From Chryseobacterium gleum (GTDB taxonomy: Bacteria; Bacteroidota; Bacteroidia; Flavobacteriales_D; Crocinitomicaceae): a stretch of DNA of 64,000 nucleotides. How positions within the stretch are numbered: position 1 is the first letter of the stretch; every line of letters starts with the position of its first letter. A program made the position numbers and the translations under genes. This document shows, piece after piece, positions 34,302 to 43,644 of the stretch. The stretch lies in assembly GCA_945862165.1 (NCBI GenBank), contig CAMAXI010000010.1, positions 1 through 64,000 on the forward strand. Reading direction: 5' to 3'. The notes under the pieces were generated by a model that saw only the letters and a list, made by a program, of their open reading frames with translations, had not been told where the DNA came from and searched no databases.

Positions 34302-35141
34302 ATGACAGTAGATGAAATAATCGAATTAGCTTTATTAGAAGACATAGGAGATGGTGACCACTCAAGTCTCGCTTGTGTGCCAGAATTCGCTAAAGGTAAA
34401 GCTACTTTATTTATCAAGGATGATGGAATCTTGGCAGGTGTTGATTTGGCTGTGAGAATTTTTAAAAAATTAGACCCTTCTCTTGAAATAAATATTTTAT
34501 TAATCGATGGTACTCCAGTAAAAAAAGGAGATGTAGCATTTACAGTAATCGGCTCTTCAAGATCAATCTTAGCAACAGAACGTTTAGTATTAAATTTCAT
34601 GCAACGCATGAGTGGAATTGCTACACAAACACATAAAATAGTTTCTTTATTGGAAGGGACAAATACACGCTTACTAGACACAAGAAAAACTACGCCTTGT
34701 ATACGATACATGGAAAAATGGGCAGTTCGTATAGGAGGTGGTGAAAATCATCGTTTTGCACTGTACGACATGATCATGTTGAAAGATAATCATATTGATT
34801 ATGCAGGAGGAATTAAACCAGCAATTGAAGGTACTTTAAACTATTTAAAAGAAACTGGTAAAAAACTAAAAGTGGAAGTGGAAGTACGAAATCTAAATGA
34901 GTTAAAACAAGTACTAGAAGTTGGCGGTATTGACCGAATTATGTTAGATAATTTTACCCCTTCAGAACTTGAAACTGCATTAAAATTAATCCCTACCAAT
35001 TACGAAACAGAAGCCTCTGGGGGAATTACTTTAGAAACAATAAGAGAATTTGCTGAAACGGGCGTTGACTTCATATCCGTTGGTGCATTAACACATAGCT
35101 TTAAAAGTCTAGATATGAGTTTGAAAGCAGAATTTAAGTAG
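34302..35141 (+). CDS. nadC: Nicotinate-nucleotide diphosphorylase (carboxylating)
   Basis: Quinolinate phosphoribosyltransferase: converts quinolinate and PRPP to nicotinate mononucleotide in de novo NAD synthesis. 279 aa, usual length. LALLEDIGDGDHSS is the N-terminal dimer segment. MQRMSGIAT, LLDTRKTTPCIRYMEKWAV and GGGENHRFALYDMIMLKDNH form the active site with conserved Arg, His and Lys. VEVEVRNLNE, DRIMLDN and SGGITLETI complete the barrel. nadA and nadB are not in the window. Confidence 0.96.
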   Translation: MTVDEIIELALLEDIGDGDHSSLACVPEFAKGKATLFIKDDGILAGVDLAVRIFKKLDPSLEINILLIDGTPVKKGDVAFTVIGSSRSILATERLVLNFMQRMSGIATQTHKIVSLLEGTNTRLLDTRKTTPCIRYMEKWAVRIGGGENHRFALYDMIMLKDNHIDYAGGIKPAIEGTLNYLKETGKKLKVEVEVRNLNELKQVLEVGGIDRIMLDNFTPSELETALKLIPTNYETEASGGITLETIREFAETGVDFISVGALTHSFKSLDMSLKAEFK

Positions 35142-35147
35142 AGTGTA

Positions 35148-35171
35148 AAGTTTAGAATTTAGAATTTAAAG
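35148..35171. repeat. Short AT-rich iterated tract after nadC
   Basis: The sequence AAGTTTAGAATTTAGAATTT repeats a TTTAGAA unit and is roughly palindromic. It sits between convergent nadC and the mazG-like gene. There is no GC-containing stem, so it is a poor terminator. Confidence 0.35.
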
Positions 35172-35191
35172 TACTCCAAATCTTTCGAATT

Positions 35192-35527
35192 TCAACTTTT
35201 GTCTTTTAACTTACTATTCTCTTTATGCCGTTGGAAATCTCTTCCGGTTTTTTTGTCTAAATTCTTTTGAAGCGCCTCCGTAAGATCTACACCTGTTTGA
35301 TTCGCTAAACAAATAAGTACAAATAATACATCTGCAAATTCATCCCCTAGATCTTTCCCTTTATCACTCTCTTTTTCTGATTGTTCTCCATATCTACGAG
35401 CAATTATACGTGCTACCTCCCCTACTTCTTCCGTCAACACTGCTAAATTTGTCAATTCATTGAAATAACGAACTCCATGTTCTTTGATCCATTGATCAAC
35501 AATTAATTGCGCTTCCTTGATTTCCAT
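35192..35527 (-). CDS. MazG-like nucleotide pyrophosphohydrolase
   Basis: 111 aa, an all-alpha NTP pyrophosphatase. The metal-binding motifs are LTEEVGEVAR (EExxE) and DLGDEFADVLF (ExxD). The short single-domain form resembles the house-cleaning phosphatases that hydrolyse non-canonical or excess dNTPs; it is not full-length MazG. Its ATG overlaps the dtd stop by one base, so it is the last gene of the rsgA-dtd-mazG-like unit. The exact substrate cannot be read from the sequence. Confidence 0.88.
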   Translation of the reverse strand: MEIKEAQLIVDQWIKEHGVRYFNELTNLAVLTEEVGEVARIIARRYGEQSEKESDKGKDLGDEFADVLFVLICLANQTGVDLTEALQKNLDKKTGRDFQRHKENSKLKDKS

Positions 35528-35976
35528 TATTCCTTGTTTTTTGAATCTATAATAATCGTTACTGGTCCATCATTCACTAACTCAATTTGCATATTTGCAC
35601 CAAAAACTCCTGTTTGTATCTTTATGTCATACTGTTTTAGTTCATCTATAAATTTTTCATACATAGGGATTGCGATTTCTGGTCTTGCAGAAGCTACAAA
35701 ACTTGGTCTATTGCCTTTTTTAACAGAAGCAAATAAAGTAAATTGACTAACTATTAAAATTTCACCGTTAATATCTTGAATCGAACGATTCATTTTACCT
35801 AGTTCATCTCCAAATACGCGAAGGTTAATTATTTTCTGTGTCAACCATTCAATATCATCGTACCTATCGTCATCGCAAATACCTATCAAAACTAAAAATC
35901 CATAATTTATTTCACTATATAAATTTCCAGCAATTGATACGGAGGCTTTTGAAACACGTTGCACTACAATACGCAT
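35527..35976 (-). CDS. dtd: D-aminoacyl-tRNA deacylase
   Basis: Removes D-amino acids (and glycine from tRNA-Ala) mischarged onto tRNA. 149 aa, standard length. MRIVVQRVSKASVSI is the typical N-terminus. The two active-site motifs are IVSQFTLFA (SQFTLF) and NDGPVTI (NxGPVT), which place the cross-subunit Gly-cisPro. It overlaps rsgA at its start and the mazG-like gene at its end by one base each. Confidence 0.95.
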   Translation of the reverse strand: MRIVVQRVSKASVSIAGNLYSEINYGFLVLIGICDDDRYDDIEWLTQKIINLRVFGDELGKMNRSIQDINGEILIVSQFTLFASVKKGNRPSFVASARPEIAIPMYEKFIDELKQYDIKIQTGVFGANMQIELVNDGPVTIIIDSKNKE

Positions 35977-36926
35977 TACATTTCTTTTTTTCGATGGACC
36001 TCGTTTTCATCCTCGGTCATTAACTGAATATAAGTCTGATACCGAGATTCAGAAATAACGCCTGACTCCACCGATTTTTTAATATTACAATGAGGCTCAT
36101 TCAAATGTTGGCAATTATGATATTTACATGTCCCCAATAAAGCACGCATCTCTGGGAAATAATGTGATATAACTTCCTTGTCCAAATCAACAATACCAAA
36201 CGCACGAATACCAGGTGTATCAATAATATAACCTCCAGATTGTAATTTATGCATTTCTGCAAATGTAGTAGTATGCTGTCCTTGCTGATGATATTCAGAA
36301 ATCTCTCCAGTTCTTAGGGATAAGTTGGAATCTAAACGATTAATAAGTGTTGTTTTTCCAACACCACTATGACCAGAAATCATTACTTGTTCATTTTTGA
36401 TTTGTTCGTGGAGAAAAACAATATTTAATGAATTTTCTGCACTAATTTTGTGACAAGGATAACCAATCGAGGTATATAAATCAATTAAAGCTTCTAAATA
36501 AAACAATTCATCCTCTGAATATGTATCTACTTTATTGAATAATATTGTAACGGGAACACGAAAAGATTCTGCTGAAACCAAAAAACGATCAATGAATGCT
36601 AAATGTGTTACTGGTGATTTCAGGGTAGCCATTAAATAAGCTCTATCAATATTCGCTGCTAAAATTTGAGACTGTTTACTTAAATTTGTTGATTTTCTAG
36701 CGATATAGTTTTTTCGTAAATCTACCGAAACAATTACTCCTTTACCTTCTTCGTCGCGGTCACTAGAAATCTTCACTTGATCTCCAGCAGCAACAGGATT
36801 TGTAGTCCTAAGGCCATCTAAACGTATTTTACCGCGAATTCTACAATCTACAATAGATCCATCGATTAATTCTACGATATACCATTTACCAGTTGATTTT
36901 AAAACTGTACCATTCTGTAAAGTCAT
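35976..36926 (-). CDS. rsgA: Ribosome small-subunit-dependent GTPase
   Basis: A circularly permuted GTPase that assists 30S maturation. 316 aa from the ATG at 36926 (MTLQNGTVLKSTGKWY). The track start adds 18 residues that overlap the leader and terminator region. An OB-fold N-terminus is followed by G4 (LFNKVD), then G1 GHSGVGKTTLIN, G2 in the HTTTF segment and G3 (IDTPGI), the permuted order diagnostic of RsgA. The C-terminal zinc finger CKYHNCQHLNEPHC is intact. It leads a minus-strand unit with dtd and the mazG-like gene, each overlapping by one base. Confidence 0.95.
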   Translation of the reverse strand: MTLQNGTVLKSTGKWYIVELIDGSIVDCRIRGKIRLDGLRTTNPVAAGDQVKISSDRDEEGKGVIVSVDLRKNYIARKSTNLSKQSQILAANIDRAYLMATLKSPVTHLAFIDRFLVSAESFRVPVTILFNKVDTYSEDELFYLEALIDLYTSIGYPCHKISAENSLNIVFLHEQIKNEQVMISGHSGVGKTTLINRLDSNLSLRTGEISEYHQQGQHTTTFAEMHKLQSGGYIIDTPGIRAFGIVDLDKEVISHYFPEMRALLGTCKYHNCQHLNEPHCNIKKSVESGVISESRYQTYIQLMTEDENEVHRKKEM

Positions 36927-36967
36927 ATTACTAAAATAAGCAATTAAATTAATATTTCTGCATAAAA

Positions 36968-36995
36968 AAAGCCGCTTCAAAAATGAAGCGGCTTT
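36968..36995 (-). terminator. Terminator of the OmpA-family porin gene
   Basis: A 12-bp perfect stem, AAAGCCGCTTCA/TGAAGCGGCTTT, with a 4-nt A loop. On the minus strand it is followed by seven T. It lies 28 nt after the stop of the 37023-38342 gene and upstream of rsgA. Confidence 0.9.
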
Positions 36996-37022
36996 ACATA
37001 GAAATTTATATTTAGTATACTA

Positions 37023-38342
37023 TTATTTTGACTTAACAATAAACTCAACACGACGATTAGCAGCTCTTCCTCTTTCAGTATCGTTAGATAATTTTGGATT
37101 AGCAATACCAAATCCTTTCGTTGAAATTCTTGAATCAGAAACTCCTTTTGAAACAAGATAATCTTTTACAGATTTAGCTCTATCTTCAGAAAGTTTATTG
37201 TTTAACATATCCTCTCCAACATTGTCACAATGACCATGTAAAACAAAAACTAATGAAGTATTTTCATTTGCAATTTTAGCTAAAGCATCTAATTGCTTTT
37301 TGAATGCACCTTTAACGGATACATTTTTAGTGTCAAAGTTGATATCTTTCGTAAGTGCAGCAACTTTGTTTTTCAAATCTCCTGATAAATCAGCTCCTGT
37401 GATTTCGTTATCTACCGCTTTAACTTCTTGAAAGAAAGCAATTGGACATCCTTTAAACTCAGTTGTACCTTTAACAGTTGGACAGAAATCTTCTGAATCA
37501 ACGATACCATCACCATCCATATCTACTATCGCTTGACCTTTAGCATTAACTAAAGAACCTGCAGGAGTATTTGGTTCAATATCTAAAAAGTTAGCAACTC
37601 CATCGTTGTCTGTATCTACTAATTTAGCTTCAGTTGCGCTTAATTTAGCACGTAATGCTTCTAATTCTTTTTTAGACGCATTTTCTTTTGGTGACCAATC
37701 AGCATGTGTTTTAGATTTGTTCTTTCCAATACCATAATAAGAAACACCTACAGTAGCATAACCAAAGTTGTTTGATAAACCTGCAGTGTTAGTTCTTGAA
37801 GCTAAATCAAATGATACTTGTTGTTTTAAATTAAGATTAAAACCTAAATCTAAATTAATAGATAAATTGTTGTTCAATTTATATTGTGGTGTAATACCAC
37901 CGATAAAGCTAATAACATTATCACGAACTTTGATATTATTTACCTTCCCATTCATTGTACTTAAACCAGCACCTGTGTGAATAAGTAATCCGAATTTATC
38001 TGTAAATTCAGAAAAATTAAGTAAATTAGTCAAACTAGCGTAAGCTTGTAAGGAAGAACTAATATTGCTTGTTTGGAAATCAATGGATTTTTTTGATGAA
38101 CTGATATTATCATATCCTAAAACCCATGCTGCTCCAAAGATATTGTTAAACATATATCTAGCTCCTACTCTAACAGAAAGTGGATCAAAAAGGTTTTGAT
38201 TATAACCTTTAGTGAAATTAGGTGACATAACGTTACAAGCTCCAACACCTAAATCAATAGACAGCTTATTATAAGAAGTGTCTTTTTGAGCAAATGCAGA
38301 ACCACATAATAAAAGTGCTGCAGATAAAATAATTTTTTTCAT
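37023..38342 (-). CDS. OmpA-family outer-membrane protein with TSP3 repeats
   Basis: 439 aa. A signal peptide (MKKIILSAALLLCGSAFAQ) is followed by an N-terminal beta-barrel of ~200 aa. Next come calcium-binding thrombospondin type 3-like repeats (DTDNDGVANFLDIEPNTP and DMDGDGIVDSEDFCP), then a C-terminal OmpA domain with VLHGHCDNVGEDMLNNKLSEDRA and RGRAANRRVEFIVK. The OmpA domain binds peptidoglycan; the canonical Asp and Arg contacts are present. This is a typical abundant Bacteroidota porin-like anchor. The strong terminator and isolated promoter fit a highly expressed single gene. Confidence 0.93.
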   Translation of the reverse strand: MKKIILSAALLLCGSAFAQKDTSYNKLSIDLGVGACNVMSPNFTKGYNQNLFDPLSVRVGARYMFNNIFGAAWVLGYDNISSSKKSIDFQTSNISSSLQAYASLTNLLNFSEFTDKFGLLIHTGAGLSTMNGKVNNIKVRDNVISFIGGITPQYKLNNNLSINLDLGFNLNLKQQVSFDLASRTNTAGLSNNFGYATVGVSYYGIGKNKSKTHADWSPKENASKKELEALRAKLSATEAKLVDTDNDGVANFLDIEPNTPAGSLVNAKGQAIVDMDGDGIVDSEDFCPTVKGTTEFKGCPIAFFQEVKAVDNEITGADLSGDLKNKVAALTKDINFDTKNVSVKGAFKKQLDALAKIANENTSLVFVLHGHCDNVGEDMLNNKLSEDRAKSVKDYLVSKGVSDSRISTKGFGIANPKLSNDTERGRAANRRVEFIVKSK

Positions 38343-38373
38343 AAATGAATAGTTTAATTCAAAATTTCTTATG

Positions 38374-38381
38374 CAAAAGTA
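38374..38381 (-). promoter_or_regulatory. OmpA-family porin promoter -7 element
   Basis: TACTTTTG on the minus strand fits TAnnTTTG and leaves a leader of about 31 nt before the porin ATG, longer than most here. No perfect TTG is seen at -33. Confidence 0.5.
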
Positions 38382-38495
38382 ATTAAATAATTGAACTTTA
38401 AATTATTTTCATTAAAAAAAATAGTGTTTAGTTATATAAATCAAATGATTATTCGATTCGAGTAGGAATTTAATCGTTTATAATTTGATATAAAT

Positions 38496-38503
38496 TATAT
38501 TTG
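38496..38503 (+). promoter_or_regulatory. Promoter -7 element of the sugar dehydratase gene
   Basis: TATATTTG fits TAnnTTTG and ends 15 nt before the ATG at 38519. The TTG inside it is the start codon of the track ORF, which is therefore unlikely to be the translation start. Confidence 0.55.
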
Positions 38504-38518
38504 TACAAAAAATGTTTG

Positions 38519-40396
38519 ATGCTATTCCCATTATCTAAAACCCCAAATTGGATTATTTTTTTAATCGATATTATATTATCTATAATAGCATTGATTTTAG
38601 CTTATTTTATCCGATTTGAATTTCAATTGAAAACTATTGAAATTGAGTTTTGGCATACATCTTATTTATATCTTGCTAGTTTCATTCTAACTAAGTGCAT
38701 TGTTTTCTTTGCATTTAAAATTTACCAAGGTCACATTCGCCACACGTCTATTCTTGATGTCAAAAGACTTCTACTAACTATTGGGGCATCAACTAGTATT
38801 CTTTTTCTAATGAACCTAATTAGAATAAGCTTTATAGATGACAGGTATTATTTGCCAACTTCTATCATTATAATGGAATTTTTCATTAGTTATTCATTAA
38901 TTATCGGATTTCGATTTGCAGTCAAAATCTTTTACATTGAATCTATTCATAAAATAAATGCCGAGAATAAAGAACGGGTTTTAATCTATGGTGCTGGAGT
39001 ATCTGGCTTGATTACGAAACGAACTATTGAAAAAGATTCTCAATCACCTTTTGAAGTTATAGGATTCATTGACGATAATATTAAATTAAAAAATACACGA
39101 CTTCAAGGAACTAAAATTTTCAACAGCAAGGACATTGAAAAATTAATCCTAACAAAAAAAATCAATAAATTAATCGTTGCGATACAAAAGCCAAATTATG
39201 AAAGCCAAAAAATTATTTTAGACATATGTCTTAAAAATTCTGTTTCCGTTCTGCAAGTACCTAGTTCAAAAAGCTGGATAAATGGTGATTTTACTACTTC
39301 GCAAATAAAAAACATTAAGATAGAGGATTTATTAGGTAGAAATCCTATTTACCTGCAACCAGAAAAAATACAACAAGAATTAAACAATCAAATAATTTTA
39401 GTATCAGGTGCTGCCGGATCTATTGGAAGCGGCATTGTAAAACAATTAGTCCATTACAACCCAAAGCAAGTCATCTTACTTGACCAAGCAGAATCTGCTT
39501 TATATGATTTAGAACAAGAACTGCTTTTCAACTATGCAGATTTCAACTTCTCGATTGTTGTTGGCGATATAAGTAATTTCAAACGCATGGAAAGGCTTTA
39601 CGACTACTTTCAACCAAACTATGTTTTTCATGCTGCAGCCTACAAACATGTCCCGTTAATGGAAGACAATCCTTCGGAAGCAATCTATACGAATATTCTA
39701 GGCACCAAAAATTTGGTCGACCTATCTATCAGCTATGCGGTTAAAAAATTTGTGATGATTTCTACAGATAAAGCAGTTAACCCAACCAATGTAATGGGAG
39801 CTTCCAAACGCATTGCAGAAATTTATGCGCAATCAAACAAAAGCGCTAAAACAAAATTCATTACTACTCGATTTGGAAATGTTTTGGGTTCAAACGGTTC
39901 TGTAATTCCGCTTTTCAAGAAACAAATTGAACAAGGTGGACCTATTACAATTACGGATAAACGCGTTACCCGATTTTTCATGACTATTCCTGAAGCATGT
40001 CAATTAGTATTAGAAGCATGTTCGATGGGTAATGGTGGGGAAATCTTTGTGTTTGACATGGGAGAATCCGTTAAAATCATTGATTTAGCAAAAAAAATGA
40101 TCAAACTTTCTGGATTAATCGAAGGTAAAGACATTGAAATAAAAGTCACAGGATTAAGACCCGGAGAAAAATTATACGAAGAATTATTAGCAAAAGATGA
40201 AAACACTATTCCTACACATCATCCTAAAATTTTAATTGCTAACGTAAGAGAATCAAATGACGCTATAAAAGAGAAAATAGAAGAACTCATCAGTTTATAT
40301 GACATGCAAAACAATCAGAATATTGTTAAATTGATGAAAGAAATAGTACCTGAATACATAAGCAATAACTCAGAATTTACTACACTCGATAAATAA
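38519..40396 (+). CDS. Membrane nucleotide-sugar 4,6-dehydratase (PglF/WbpM/CapD family)
   Basis: 625 aa from the ATG at 38519 (track TTG start rejected). Four N-terminal membrane helices (about residues 10-140) are followed by a first Rossmann domain with RVLIYGAGVSGL. The catalytic SDR domain then has LVSGAAGSIGSGIV, FHAAAYKHVPLMEDNP and STDKAVNPTNVMGASKR, where Met replaces the usual catalytic Tyr as is normal in this family. It converts UDP-GlcNAc (or a similar UDP-sugar) to a 4-keto-6-deoxy sugar at the membrane, for surface polysaccharide or glycoprotein synthesis. T9SS type-A cargo in Bacteroidota is anchored to such glycans. It overlaps the YwqK-repeat gene by one base. Confidence 0.9.
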   Translation: MLFPLSKTPNWIIFLIDIILSIIALILAYFIRFEFQLKTIEIEFWHTSYLYLASFILTKCIVFFAFKIYQGHIRHTSILDVKRLLLTIGASTSILFLMNLIRISFIDDRYYLPTSIIIMEFFISYSLIIGFRFAVKIFYIESIHKINAENKERVLIYGAGVSGLITKRTIEKDSQSPFEVIGFIDDNIKLKNTRLQGTKIFNSKDIEKLILTKKINKLIVAIQKPNYESQKIILDICLKNSVSVLQVPSSKSWINGDFTTSQIKNIKIEDLLGRNPIYLQPEKIQQELNNQIILVSGAAGSIGSGIVKQLVHYNPKQVILLDQAESALYDLEQELLFNYADFNFSIVVGDISNFKRMERLYDYFQPNYVFHAAAYKHVPLMEDNPSEAIYTNILGTKNLVDLSISYAVKKFVMISTDKAVNPTNVMGASKRIAEIYAQSNKSAKTKFITTRFGNVLGSNGSVIPLFKKQIEQGGPITITDKRVTRFFMTIPEACQLVLEACSMGNGGEIFVFDMGESVKIIDLAKKMIKLSGLIEGKDIEIKVTGLRPGEKLYEELLAKDENTIPTHHPKILIANVRESNDAIKEKIEELISLYDMQNNQNIVKLMKEIVPEYISNNSEFTTLDK

Positions 40397-41424
40397 TGAA
40401 ATTAATCATCCTATCATTCCTTTTAGGGATTTCCAGTTTCATTTTAGGACAAAGTGATATTGAAAGAAAAAAATGCTATCAGGGAAATTTAAAAAACGGG
40501 CAGAAATATATTGAATGGCAATGTGGCAAAACCCCGGGGGTAGTAGACTGTAATGCTAAAATTGAGTTAGATGATCGAAGTAAAACATTTGTCTCTGCCT
40601 CAGGTGGAAAACCATATACTGGCAAATGTGAAACATGCTATGAAAATGGGATTAGAGAACGTTACATTAATTTTTTGAATGGAAAAGAAAATGGAACTGA
40701 CACAACTAAATATATGTCCGGATGTCCAATGGTTGTAAGAACACATGTCGAAGGATTTGAAAATGGAAAATGGACATATTATTACGATAGCACAAACATA
40801 ACTGCCTGGGAAATGAACTATATGATTGGTCAAAAGCATGGGAAATTTGTCTATTTCAATCCGGTTGGAGACACTACATTACTTGAAAATTATGCCTTAG
40901 ACCAACTACATGGAGAGAAACGTATATTTTATTCCAATGGGAAAATTAAACGATCTATTCATTATACAAAAGGAAATATCGATGGGAATTTTATAAGTTA
41001 TAACAAAGAAGGGAAAATCACAGAAAAATTGACCTATAAAAACGGAAAAAAGGATGGGATGTTAACTTACTATTATGATGATGGAACATTATTGAAAACT
41101 GAATATTGGTTAAACGATATTAAAAATGGACCATTTACTTCCTATTATTATCAAGGATTTGTTCAAACCTTAGAAAATTATAAAAAAGGGATTAAAGACG
41201 GCTGGTTTGAAGCGTATTTTCCTAATAGAAAATTAAGAATTCGTTCTCTTTATAAAAAAGGCACTTTGTTAGAAGAGCATGAATTTAATGAAAAAGGTAA
41301 AGAAATAAGAACCTTCCCAGAAGTAATAAAAGAAGAAACGAAATCTGAAGATGATGAGATTCTATTAGAAGAAGAAAAACCAAAAAAGAAAAAAAAGAAA
41401 AATAAAGAAGAAGATGCTAAATAG
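40396..41424 (+). CDS. Exported MORN/YwqK-repeat protein
   Basis: 342 aa. A signal peptide (MKLIILSFLLGISSFILG) is followed by a run of MORN-2/YwqK-type beta-hairpin repeats. Examples are LHGEKRIFYSNGKIKRSIHY, IDGNFISYNKEGKI, KDGMLTYYYDDG and KNGPFTSYYYQGF. The tail is extremely Lys/Glu-rich (PKKKKKKNKEEDAK). Such proteins are often labelled antitoxin by homology to B. subtilis YwqK; the signal peptide and lack of a toxin gene argue against that here. Its ATG overlaps the dehydratase stop by one base, so the two are co-translated. The next gene converges with no base between stop codons. Function unknown. Confidence 0.8.
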   Translation: MKLIILSFLLGISSFILGQSDIERKKCYQGNLKNGQKYIEWQCGKTPGVVDCNAKIELDDRSKTFVSASGGKPYTGKCETCYENGIRERYINFLNGKENGTDTTKYMSGCPMVVRTHVEGFENGKWTYYYDSTNITAWEMNYMIGQKHGKFVYFNPVGDTTLLENYALDQLHGEKRIFYSNGKIKRSIHYTKGNIDGNFISYNKEGKITEKLTYKNGKKDGMLTYYYDDGTLLKTEYWLNDIKNGPFTSYYYQGFVQTLENYKKGIKDGWFEAYFPNRKLRIRSLYKKGTLLEEHEFNEKGKEIRTFPEVIKEETKSEDDEILLEEEKPKKKKKKNKEEDAK

Positions 41425-42045
41425 TTATTCTCTTCCTAATTTCCCAGCTTTCCAAGAATTTATAAATGAATTCCATGATGCTGGATTAAATAAATTATTT
41501 ACTGGACTTTGCCCCATGGTATAAATCTTTGTGTATTGCTGATTTTGTTGCCAAGAATAAGTTAAACCAGGATCAGTTGAAACACTCGCTGCAATAAACG
41601 CCAAATTTGCTCCTGACAGTTGTTTTTGAGCGCGTCTAAGTGCATCATCATAAGGATGCATCTCTAAAAATGCTTTAGCAAACTCCTCTCTAGAAGGCCA
41701 CGGATATATGATTGCAGCTGGTAATTCTTTGTAATCACCTTGTAAAACATGAATTATTGAATACCGGTCCTCTTTTAATGTATCTGGTACTATATAGGAA
41801 GATGTTTTATAACCATAATTTTTAAATAGAAGCGTATCACCCGGCATAACTACGATGGAGAAATAACCATAATAGTCAGATACTGTTCCACGTTTACTGC
41901 TTTTATGAATGATAGTTGTAAACGGAAGGTTATCAAGACTATCTGAAGATACAATTACTCCTGACAATTGAATTAATGATTTTTCTTTTTGTTGACAAAA
42001 AACATAATTAGCAACTAGAAATATTAATAAAAGATATGTCTTCAT
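41425..42045 (-). CDS. Exported protein with carboxypeptidase-regulatory-like domain
   Basis: 206 aa from the ATG at 42045 (MKTYLLLIFLVANYVFCQ, a signal peptide); the track start adds seven residues. About residues 25-110 form a CarboxypepD_reg-like beta-sandwich (LSGVIVSSDSLDNLPFTTI, RGTVSDYYGYFSIVVMPGDTL), the domain found at the N-terminus of many TonB-dependent receptors. Here it stands alone with a ~90-aa helical C-terminus. Similar short proteins are common in Bacteroidota envelopes; function unknown. It converges on the YwqK-repeat gene with no intergenic base and is divergent from guaB. Confidence 0.8.
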   Translation of the reverse strand: MKTYLLLIFLVANYVFCQQKEKSLIQLSGVIVSSDSLDNLPFTTIIHKSSKRGTVSDYYGYFSIVVMPGDTLLFKNYGYKTSSYIVPDTLKEDRYSIIHVLQGDYKELPAAIIYPWPSREEFAKAFLEMHPYDDALRRAQKQLSGANLAFIAASVSTDPGLTYSWQQNQQYTKIYTMGQSPVNNLFNPASWNSFINSWKAGKLGRE

Positions 42046-42129
42046 GAGATAACAATTTGATAACAATACAATATTACATTGTTTTTTGTTTAATAATTGT
42101 TAAAATCAATAAATGATGAGAATTATTAA

Positions 42130-43638
<1,509 letters not shown>

Positions 43639-43644
43639 GATAAA

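Noticed and set aside
34229-34711. 160-aa minus-strand ORF overlapping nadC
   Set aside because: Antisense shadow of nadC, whose active-site motifs are all intact; no family resemblance.
40396-41424. Calling the YwqK-repeat protein an antitoxin
   Set aside because: It has a signal peptide and no toxin-like gene beside it, so it is unlikely to neutralise a cytoplasmic toxin.
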